Source: Stramonita haemastoma
Taxonomy: Eukaryota > Mollusca > Gastropoda > Neogastropoda > Muricidae
Assembly: GCA_030674155.1 (NCBI GenBank)
Contig: CM060318.1
Location: 82,031,198 to 82,043,697, forward strand
Direction: 5' to 3'
DNA length: 12,500 nt
In this document: one piece after another, positions 1 through 7,050 of the stretch
Numbering within the stretch: position 1 is the first letter of the stretch
How the letters are laid out: the number at the start of each line of letters is the position of its first letter
Position numbers and translations under genes: made by a program
Notes under the pieces: model-generated
Databases searched by the model: none
What the model was told of the DNA's origin: nothing
The model's input: the letters and a program-made list of their open reading frames with translations, nothing else

Positions 1-251
1 TTATTTTTGTGCTGTTGTGATTTTCTTTTTTGCAGTGGTCTAAATGTGAAAGTCTCTCAGTAGAATTATTTCACAACAGCCCTTGCACATCTTTCGTTGT
101 ACTCATCAAGGTATGAAATAAGCGAGTCTCAATAACATCAGTCAGGTGATGGATCTTGTCACCGTCAATTACCTCATCCCTTTCTTTCAAAGTCAGTAAC
201 AGCAACGTCTTTATTTAGAGTCATCTCCTGTCAACTGATGTAGGGTATGGG

Positions 252-550
252 GGCGGGATAGCTCAGTGGTCAGAACACTCGCTTTCCCCCAGCCAAGGTA
301 AAGCAGAATTGAGCGTGGTTACCAGTTGGATGGGTGACCGTTTGCGTGTATGCCTTGGTTTCAGTACATTACCCTGTTCACCCAGCTATAAATGGGTGCC
401 TGCCTTCTGTAGGGTCAGGGAAGGTAAAACAGCAAAGGAGAGGAAATGGGCGCCGCCCTCAATATGCTGGCCTCTGGAGAAGCCGAGGTCTCTGACGCCT
501 TACTACTCTACGACCACATAGCTTATGGGACACCTTTACCTTTACCTTAA
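252..550 (+). mobile_element. tRNA/5S-headed SINE, complete, with target-site duplications
   Basis: The element begins with a tRNA-like 5' end; GATAGCTCAGTGGT at 257-270 fits a pol III A box. It continues with a 5S rRNA-like segment (about 295-352). The body contains CCCAGCTATAAATGGGTGCC and a GACGCCTTACTACTCTACGACCA stretch (written here across positions 494-516), and it ends in a short CCTTTA-type repeat tail at 531-547. The 8-base word GGTATGGG flanks it on both sides (244-251 and 551-558), and extending one or two bases outward still gives a near match, as expected for target-primed insertion. The body and tail resemble a SINE family I recall as abundant in gastropod genomes; I cannot name the family. 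The 70-codon open frame inside (309-521) is not a gene. The SINE would be mobilised by a partner LINE that is not visible here. Confidence 0.85.
295..354 (+). promoter_or_regulatory. 5S rRNA-like internal promoter segment of the SINE
   Basis: The stretch aligns almost without gaps with the middle and 3' part of metazoan 5S rRNA, as recalled from the family consensus. AAGGTAAAGCAG corresponds to the 5S A box AAGCTAAGCAG, TGGTTA to the same word between the boxes, and TTGGATGGGTGACCG (326-340) to the C box TTGGATGGGAGACCG. The preceding tRNA-like A box at 258-270 is separate. A tRNA head joined to 5S internal promoter elements would give two kinds of pol III signal. I found no good tRNA B box at the expected spacing, which fits replacement by the 5S part. 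Confidence 0.6.
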
Positions 551-3470
551 GGTATGGGATCGATGATGCATTTTTTTCTCCAAAGAAGTTATCAGACCGG
601 ATCTAGAATATTATTCATTAAGTCAATTTTATTACATCTACATCTCGCCTACAAAAAAAAAATTCTCAACAGATGCTTTATCAGTTGCATAACTCATTTG
701 CAAACCGAAGCCTGGGTATCATAGAATACCTGACACTGACTGTCACGGTGTCGGCACTACCCAGATTGATACTGGGTATCACAGCCGGGCCACCTGCTAG
801 TCTGTCTAGACTGCTTCCCCAGCTGTGTTTTAGTTCTATTCGCCTCTGAAACTTGCATCAGCTCCCTCATGACAATGATGTGGAGGAGGATTTTACTTTT
901 TTCTCACAGCAGGACGGAATGTCTTAATTCACGTAGTGTCAGATGCCCTGTTGTTTCTGTACTGTTTTGAGTTTTGCATCTGTCCAAATATAATAGCAAT
1001 TCTGTATGTTTTGTGTCACAACAGGACATAATTCTGCATAATTCAACACATCTATCAAACCATGAGATAAGCAGGTTTTAGCACCACTTAAGCAAGTAAT
1101 CAGTCTTGTCACTATTCATCAGTTAAGTCATTGTCTTTTTAAAGGCAGCGGCAGAATTGTCTACATCCATAGTCATCATTTTATGCAAACTATGTAGTGT
1201 ATAATTAAAGATACAAATTTATTTTCTAAACAAGCTGTCGCTTTGTGTCCGGATAATTCCATACTCTGCATCCCATTTGCCAAGACAAGAAATCACTCAG
1301 CAGCTGGTTTCTCATCTACACAGCCCGGCAGGATACTGAGGGTTGGGTATCAGGAAATACATGTCACTGACTGTCACAGTGTCGGCAGTACTCAGACATC
1401 TACTCCTCTGATGCCAAACCACCTGCTGCTACGTCTAGACAGCTTCCCCATGTGTGCTGTTAAGCTGTACTCCTCTCCGGAACTGCATCAGAGCTGACAT
1501 GACAATGATGGTGAGGACTTTTTTTATGCTTTTCTCACATTACACAGGGGAATGGCTTCACTGACGCAGTTTTAGATATCATATTGTTTTTGTACTTTTC
1601 TGACTTTTGTAATGGTCACAATGTAAAAGCCACGACTGGACATATGAATTATTCAACACATTATCCTAAACATAAAATTCGTAAGTTCTCAACATCACTT
1701 AATGAAATAATCAGTCTGTCACTTGCCAACTGCTTATTTCATTGTCAAGTCCAACACCAAGACTGTCTACGCTTGTATAGTGATTGTTTTCACCCTAAGT
1801 ATACTGATCAAAGATACGTATTCATTTTTCACACAAGTTGTTACACTGCGTCCAAAATATTTCATACCATGCTCTACAACCCATCTTCCAAGACAAGAAT
1901 CCACTCAACAGATGCTTTACTATCTGCACAACCAGCAGGATAGGGGGACGTCATTATCAGGAAATACCTGTCATTGACTGTCACAGTGTCGCCGCTACGC
2001 AGACTGATACTCCTATGACTGCCAGACCACCTGCTAGTCTGCCTAGACTGCCTCCCCATCTGTGTTATTGAGTTGTCTTCCCCTCCAAAACCTGCATCAG
2101 ATCCCTCAGGACGATGGTGTGGAGGAGAATTTTACTTTCTTTTTCTTGCATTAGGACGACATGGCTTGATTCACATAGCTTCAGATGCACTGTTGCTTTT
2201 TTAATATTTTTATTTTTACATGGGTGCTAATGTAACATCCATCCTGTATTGTTGTGTTCACAGCAGCACATAATTAAACATAATCCAACACGTCCCTCAA
2301 ACTATGAGATAAGCAGGTGTTTAACATCACTTGAGCAAATAACCAGTCTTTTCACATGCCAATATTAGTTAAGTCATTGTCTTTTAAAGTCAGAGGCATC
2401 ATTGTCTACATGTATAGTCACTATAGTTAACCTAACTCTAATTATATTTTGTGATAAAAAAAATGCATTCTACTCGGAATAGTCCATATTCCACAACCCA
2501 TTTGCCTAGACAATTATGTATTCAACAAATGACCCACTGTCTACACAACCCAGCAGGATATCCAGACCCCAGTAGCAGGAAATACCTGTCACTGACTGTC
2601 ACAGTGTCGGCAGTACTCAGACATCTACTCCTCTGATGCCAAACCACCTGCTACTACATCTAGACAGCTTCCCATGTGTTTTTAGTTGTACTCCTCTCCA
2701 GAACTGCAGTAGAACTGAGATGACAATGAAGTTGTGGAGGATGTTTTAAAAATCTTTACACAGGAATGGCTAGACTGGCGTAGTTAACATTTGATGGCTT
2801 GAAGGGCAGAATATTCACCACAGCCCTGTTTGATTTCTGCAAAGGTCTATAATTATGTGTAAGTCACTCTGAACAGTCGTGTTGACAGTAGTGCCTAATA
2901 CAGTATTCAACACACCAATCAAGCCATAAGACAAGCAGGTTGTTGACACCACTGAACCAAACAATCAGTCTTTGACACTTACAACCACTTCCATCATTGC
3001 ATTTTTAAGTCAACAAGAGCAGTGTCGACATTTATATGAATCATCGATGTTAACCAAACTACAATATGTGATCAAAGGTACAGATTTATTCCCCAGAAAA
3101 AAAGTTGTCACATTGCTTAGAGAATATCATATACTACGTCCTATTTGCCAAGACAAGAATCCACTCAGCAGATGCATCACCGTCTGCAACATCCAGCAGG
3201 GTACCGAGTCCTGGGTGTCAGGAAATACCTGTCAGTAACTGTCACAGTGTCGGCAGTACTCACAGTGATACTTCGTGTGACTTCCAGGACCACCTGCTAT
3301 TCTGTCTAGACTGCTTCCCTTTTTTTCCAGAGCAGTATCTGTTTCGGGATCTGCGCTTGAACTGCCTGGAGTGTGTATGAGATGACAACGATAGTGGCAT
3401 GGCCTCTTTCTGTTCTAATGGTCCTGTGAATAACTTTGCTGACTTTTCTAGCTAACTTTTCCTCCGTAAT

Positions 3471-3675
3471 GTTTAGAAAAGCTTTTTTGTTTGTTTTGTT
3501 GTTACTGGGTTTGCTTTGTTTTGTTGTTGCTGTTGTTTTTTTAGGGGGTGGGGGGGCCGGGGATCGAGGCCAACTGTTTAGAGAAGCTTTTTTTGTTTTG
3601 TTGTTGCTGGGTTGTTGTTGTTGTTTTTGGGGGTGTTGTTGTTTTGTTTTTATGGGAGGGTGGGGTTTGAGGCAA
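3471..3675. repeat. T/G-rich duplicated block with G-runs
   Basis: A segment starting GTTTAGAAAAGCTTTTTTG at 3471 recurs about 105 bases later as GTTTAGAGAAGCTTTTTTTG at 3576. Each copy is followed by TTG-rich sequence and then a run of G. The first G cluster (3544-3562) has runs of 5, 7 and 4 G and can supply four G3 tracts, so it fits a G-quadruplex motif. The second (3654-3665) has runs of 3, 3 and 4 G. Both strands give long but low-complexity open frames here (Leu/Phe/Val on plus, Lys/Gln/Pro on minus) that should not be read as proteins. Confidence 0.75.
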
Positions 3676-3823
3676 ACTTTAAAAAAAAAATCAAAAAGAA
3701 AAGGGAAAAAACAAAAAAATTTCAAACAATATTAAAAAGAGAGTGGGCATGATTGTTCTACAAAACATACCCTCATACACAACACTTCTACTGTACATGC
3801 AAGCATACTTTTGTACATATACG

Positions 3824-3865
3824 CGTGGTGCGTGCGTGGCGTGTGTGCGTGTGTGTGTGTGTGTG

Positions 3866-3919
<54 letters not shown>
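3824..3919. repeat. (GT)n microsatellite
   Basis: It opens with impure GCGTG repeats, then becomes an almost pure GT run with one TT interruption near 3866-3867, ending before AAAAACAACAC. Long alternating purine-pyrimidine DNA of this kind can adopt Z-form. Cys-Val frames on plus and Thr-His frames on minus come only from the repeat. Confidence 0.95.
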
Positions 3920-3924
<5 letters not shown>

Positions 3925-4224
3925 CAACACTAGAGACAAGTAACAGAATGAGAGGTGTTTCAGCTAAAGGGAACGAATTCATGAATAGTATGCCCTTCAA
4001 GCCATTAATGTTATTTCCCTTCATTCAAACGGAGCGTACGTGGACTGGAACTATCACCTTCAGATTCTTTTTATCCATTCTTCTTGTTGCCTCATGAGTG
4101 ACATGCAAGGTTTATAGATTCCATATGGTTACAGAGCTGCATACAGGACTGCCGCCGATCATTCATGGATAAAATAATCAATTGGAATAGATCAGTGATA
4201 CGTGAAAAGGTCTCTTGATCTATT
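3920..4224. other. Unique-looking sequence, no gene seen
   Basis: No open frame with a plausible protein composition crosses this stretch on either strand, and no splice-bounded exon stands out. One short detail is a 15-base inverted match between 3991-4005 and 2794-2808 in array unit 4. Confidence 0.5.
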
Positions 4225-4370
4225 GTAGCTTCCCCGTCATTCGGATGAGACTATAAACCGAGGTCCCGTGTGTGAACGCAAACACAACATTTTGTGCACA
4301 CGTTAAAACCCATTCCGTTTTTCGGAACAGTAGGCCATTGTGTGCCAGTGGGGAACAGATGACAAAATTT
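4225..4370 (+). repeat. Fragment of a dispersed molluscan repeat (SINE-like 3' region)
   Basis: The words TCGGATGAGACTATAAACCG (4241-4260), AGGTCCCGTGTG (4261-4272) and CACACGTTAAAACCCATTCC (4297-4316) follow one another as in a dispersed repeat I recall from gastropod and other lophotrochozoan genomes, where a GGATGAGAC..AAACCGAGGTCCC block precedes a GCACGTTAAA-type block. A small hairpin (TTCCG, five-T loop, CGGAA; 4313-4327) follows. No head, tail or target-site duplication could be defined, so this is probably a truncated, old copy. The family assignment rests on memory. Confidence 0.5.
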
Positions 4371-4481
4371 ACAAAACTAGATACATACAGGGACTGCATA
4401 AAAATTATAAAAGTTCATATGAATTCTTATTCTATTGTCCTCGAAATAAAAGATTTAAAAAATAATAATAAAAGTCAAGTA

Positions 4482-4542
4482 GTTGTTGTTGCTGCTGTTG
4501 CTGCTCCTGCTGTTGCTGCTGTTGCTGCTGTTGCTGCTGCTG
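4482..4542. repeat. (TTGCTG)n trinucleotide-type repeat
   Basis: It starts as TTG repeats and becomes a TTGCTGCTG hexa/nonanucleotide pattern with one CTC interruption (4504-4506). It follows an A-rich stretch with AATAATAATA. The plus frame reads Val-Ala repeats inside a 109-codon ORF (4272-4601). That frame also crosses the dispersed-repeat fragment just upstream, so it is not likely to be a gene. Confidence 0.9.
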
Positions 4543-4904
4543 AGTATTCTCTAGCTGAACGTTCTGAGGGTCATCCAGGATATACGCTGTCTACTCAGTG
4601 ATGTGAATATTGGAATTAGTGTGAGACAGCTAAATGTAGGCTGGATAAGACGTGTGTGTGTGTGGCTGCTTTCATGTACATTGCCATGCAGGCATACATA
4701 CTTCGACTTAAGAGGATTTCTTTGTTTAAAGCGAGTGCAGGTTGTTGCGAAAAGAGCTTGTCATGCCTGAAGATAATATGCAATTTCAACATACATAAAA
4801 TTTCAAAGCATATCAACAGTGTTATGTGTTCTTTGGCACTTTGCTTACTTTATCAACTCACAAAGTCTTTGCCCTGGGCCAGGAACAAGTTATCTCGTAC
4901 AATA
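4543..4904. other. No gene seen
   Basis: Open frames on both strands (66 codons on minus at 4616-4816, 131 codons on plus at 4656-5051) lack any recognisable domain. The plus frame runs into the TATTG repeat, where it becomes Ile/Val/Leu/Cys-rich by composition. Confidence 0.5.
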
Positions 4905-5150
4905 ATTGCATTGTATTTTGTACTGTATCGTATTGTATTGTGTTGTATCTTATTGTATTTTATTGTAACTATTGTATTGTATGTATTGTTGTGGTTTGTA
5001 TTGTACTGCACGTATTTGATAATATCTTTTTGTTGTTGTCTGGTACTATAGTTGATTGCATTTACTGTATTTCATTGTTTTGTATTGTAACATTTTGTAT
5101 TCTATTATAATTTATTGTTTCATAACGTGTCATATCATGTCGTATGATAA
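4905..5150. repeat. Degenerate (TATTG)n pentanucleotide block
   Basis: Variants of TATTG, TATCG, TACTG and TGTTG recur for about 240 bases, densest at 4910-5000 and again at 5065-5120. The end shifts into CATATCATGTCGTATGATA-like sequence. Interruptions are frequent, so the block is old or degraded. Confidence 0.85.
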
Positions 5151-5574
5151 TCCTACTGTGATCTAGAAATTGCATCCTACTTAGAGCCACGGCAGATTTC
5201 TCAACGTGGATCTCAGATGACTTGGCATGAAAAAGTATATTGCTACGAGAGCAGCGCCACCCATTTATTTTCTTTTATTTCTGTCTGTAAATGTAATTCT
5301 TTCCCTATGTTTAACATTCTTCTTCCAGATAAAAATTCAGAGAAAACCTGCGTGAAATCATTTAAGAAAGGTTAAGAAAGGCGAGTGATCGTTAATTGAT
5401 TTGCTTGCAATCGTCTTGAGACGCATTACTATGAAAAATATTAAAACCTGTTCTGCCTTTTGGAAGAGTAAGCTATTCGTGCTGGTTAGAATGGATCACA
5501 ATACCTAAAAAAAAACTGCATGCTTTCTGGTGTCATATTTAGACATTTCTCCCAAGTCATAATGCGACTACCTT
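5151..5574. other. No gene seen
   Basis: AT-rich sequence with stops in all frames. A short direct duplication, TTAAGAAAGG TTAAGAAAGG, lies around 5361-5380. Nothing else supports a feature. Confidence 0.5.
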
Positions 5575-5690
5575 AATGGTGGGGGAAAATGGTCGCATAC
5601 GCAAAAATCTCGCCATTGATGAACATCAAGGTGTAGGCGAGGAACGCCCAAAAGAACTGCACATGGCTTCTCCAAGAGGAAGAGATGAGA
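5575..5690 (+). repeat. Possible diverged SINE body with nested hairpin
   Basis: The order TAATGGTGGGGGAAAATGG, then TCGCATACGCAAAAATC, then a hairpin, then GGAACGCCCAAAAGAAC resembles a gastropod SINE segment I recall: a GGTCATACACGTAAAA word followed by a CACTCGTG..CACGAGTG hairpin and a CCCACGAACG word. The hairpin here pairs CTCGCC (5609-5614) with GGCGAG (5636-5641) and, inside it, TTGAT (5616-5620) with ATCAA (5625-5629) around a GAAC loop. The match is partial and no ends were found. Confidence 0.35.
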
Positions 5691-5792
5691 AGTAGCTTGA
5701 TGGGAGGATGCAGTGACCTATGTCGATTATTTCCCCTGTCCCTGTGAGACTATACAACGGAATCTTTTTGGCTGACAATTATCCGTGCGACA

Positions 5793-5832
5793 TGTGTGTG
5801 TGTGTGTGTGTGGGGGGGGGGGGGGGTACGAC

Positions 5833-5882
<50 letters not shown>

Positions 5883-5972
5883 TGTACGTGTACGTGTACG
5901 TGTGTGTCTGTGTGTCTGTGTGTCTGTATGTCTCTGTGTGTCTTTGTGTGTCTTTGTGTGTCTCTGTGTATG
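5793..5972. repeat. Compound microsatellite: GT, G15, GT, TACGTG, TGTGTC
   Basis: In order: a GT run (5793-5811), 15 consecutive G (5812-5826), a long GT run (5834-5879), four to five TACGTG units (about 5878-5903), then TGTGTC/TTTGTG variants to about 5972. Each block differs from its neighbour by a simple change of the GT unit, as expected from stepwise microsatellite evolution. The G15 run can form quadruplex structures and is also where sequencing errors are common. The frames read Cys-Val or Thr-His and are artefacts. Confidence 0.95.
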
Positions 5973-6003
5973 TGCATTCGATGTTGATGTTTGTCTTATC
6001 ATT

Positions 6004-6175
6004 TGTTGTTCTTGTTTTTTGCCTTTGTTCTTATTGTTATTATTGTTGTTGTTTATTGTTGTTGTTTCTTGATCTTCTCCTTTTTTCTCCTCTTCTTTCT
6101 TCTTTCTTCGTTTTCTTCTTCTCTTCTCCTCTTCTTCTTCTTCTTCTTCTTCTTCGTCTTGTGGTTGTTGTTATT
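6004..6175. repeat. TTG/TTA repeats and 83-nt pyrimidine tract with (TTC)n
   Basis: TTATTG and TTGTTG repeats (6025-6067) pass into a pure pyrimidine run, 6073-6155, broken only by one G at 6110; its end is a clean TTC repeat (about 6130-6155). Long polypyrimidine/polypurine tracts with mirror symmetry are able to form intramolecular triplex (H-DNA). The open frames here are Leu/Phe/Ser-rich by composition only. Confidence 0.9.
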
Positions 6176-6370
6176 GAAGTGATATTAAAATCCTGGCTGA
6201 GTTATCCGATTAAGGACTGTGGTCTCCAAACATCCCACTTGGGTGCCGAACCCTACCCTAAAAAATAGTACAAATTCTATAAGCAACAGACTAGACTCAC
6301 GCAAAGCAAAAAAGCGCGCGCAAACACCATGGCAGAAGCATTCGAATCCTTTGAAAGATATAGGCTACAT

Positions 6371-6450
6371 GTTCACACACAAGTGTGAACTGCTCCTATG
6401 TTCTGGTGGTTGAAACACCACCAGCGTAAGTAGTCCCAAGGGTTACTACT
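6371..6450. other. Three consecutive hairpins
   Basis: Hairpin 1: GTTCACAC (6371-6378), loop ACAA, GTGTGAAC (6383-6390), 8 perfect pairs. Hairpin 2: CTGGTGGT (6403-6410), loop TGAAAC, ACCACCAG (6417-6424), 8 perfect pairs. Hairpin 3: AGTAGTCCC (6429-6437), AA, GGG, TT bulge, ACTACT (6440-6450), 9 pairs with a 2-base bulge. They lie downstream, on the minus strand, of the stop of the retroelement-like frame at 6513, so they could be structured 3' UTR of that element. The strand and function are inferred. Confidence 0.6.
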
Positions 6451-6512
6451 CCGAGCATGCACATTTCCTTCGTCACACTTAGGAATCCCTCATAGTCAAA
6501 CCATAATAGGCA

Positions 6513-6740
6513 CTAGATGAGAAGTTTGTCCCTATTCACATTCACCTTCACCTGCCCGTAGTTCTGTGAACCGTGGGGCACAACTGAAGATTCTGTAACC
6601 AGATTTCTCCACTCCCCACGGTCCTCCGCCCTCTGAATAAGTGTCCGTATTGTCCCTGTAAGTGTTTTCGAATACCTACCTCGCCATGTCGGCTGTGCTA
6701 CTCTGCTGTTCAGAAACTTTGTTCCTGTGGTGGAGAATAC
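6513..6740 (-). pseudogene. Remnant of a non-LTR retrotransposon ORF C-terminus
   Basis: The minus-strand frame ending at TAG (6513-6515) is open upstream to about 6755 and lacks a start codon. It contains TIRTLIQRAEDRGEWRNLV (codons at about 6597-6653), followed by TESSVVPHGSQNYGQ. The pattern of an R-A-x-D-R-x-x-W-R core, then an S-S-V-V-P motif near the C-terminus, is what I recall at the end of reverse-transcriptase polyproteins of lophotrochozoan LINEs. The catalytic domains are not in the window: upstream the frame meets a stop, so only a 3' piece survives, which is usual for 5'-truncated LINE copies. The identification is by eye and could be wrong as to clade. The host gene alternative is unlikely given the repeat-rich context. 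Confidence 0.5.
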
Positions 6741-6944
6741 AGGTTGTTATGCTGACAGCTTGCCAGGAATGAAGACAACCACAACATAGCATTTCTTCTT
6801 CTCGTCGTCGAACGCGCAGACAGCAACTATTGTTGTCTGTCATATGAGCGAAAATGCATTGCACTACCGCTAAGCGCCTGACTTGTCAGGCAGGCTCTTC
6901 ACATCCAACTTCAGCATGGAGGAGAGAATCTTTTAAGTGTTTCT

Positions 6945-7050
6945 GGAAAAAAGGCAGGAGAATGGACCAAGAAGGCAGAAAAGAGACAAGGAAGAGGTGA
7001 CAGGAAGAAAAAAAGCAAGGCAGGATTAGAAAGAAGGATAAAAAGAGAGA
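6945..7050. repeat. Purine-rich low-complexity stretch
   Basis: The plus strand is dominated by GGAAAAAAGGCAGGAG- and AAGAAGG-like words with few pyrimidines; the minus frame reads Phe/Leu/Ser/Pro. It resembles neither a microsatellite nor a known element, and no gene is supported. Confidence 0.6.

Larger units (their letters stand above)
1..3410. repeat. Diverged tandem array of ~620 bp units (A-B alternating)
   Basis: Five units can be aligned by eye using a shared core that contains TGTCAC(A/G)GTGTCG. The core begins near 741, 1372, 1979, 2597 and 3240, giving spacings of 631, 607, 618 and 643. Other markers recur in order in each unit: CCACCTGCT followed by a CTAGAC block, then GACAATGATG, then ATTCAACACA, then a segment like ATGAGATAAGCAGG, then CAGTC and TTAAGTCATTG, then GCCAAGACAAG just before the next unit. 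The first 240 bases match the 3' half of a unit, so the array runs off the left edge. Units 1, 3 and 5 resemble each other around the CTAGAC block (GATACT...GTCTAGACTGCTTCCC). Units 2 and 4 share a different version (CAGACATCTACTCCTCTGATG). The last unit fades near 3400. Short ORFs here are by-products of the repeat. Whether this is a satellite or duplicated transposon pieces cannot be told from the window. Confidence 0.85.

Noticed and set aside
309..521. 70-codon frame inside the SINE
   Set aside because: Lies wholly within a pol III-type non-coding element.
1..3410. CRISPR-like or prokaryotic direct repeat array
   Set aside because: Units are over 600 bases and diverged, with no short repeat/spacer pattern, and the context is clearly eukaryotic.
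3306..3725. 139-codon minus-strand frame rich in Lys, Gln, Asn and Pro
   Set aside because: Derived from the T/G-rich duplicated block and part of a satellite unit; low complexity.
6191..6260. tRNA Ser/Leu-like segment (TGGCTGAGTTA ... GTGCCGAACCC)
   Set aside because: The A box is fair but the B box matches only about 7 of 11 positions, the arms do not fold into a clear cloverleaf, and no SINE body, tail or target-site duplication follows.
5720..6268. 182-codon plus-strand frame
   Set aside because: It translates GT, G-run and pyrimidine microsatellites into poly Cys-Val, Gly and Leu; no domain and no flanking exon structure.
6876..6891. GCCTGAC TT GTCAGGC palindrome
   Set aside because: Perfect 7-base arms, but isolated; no repeat ends or target duplication around it.
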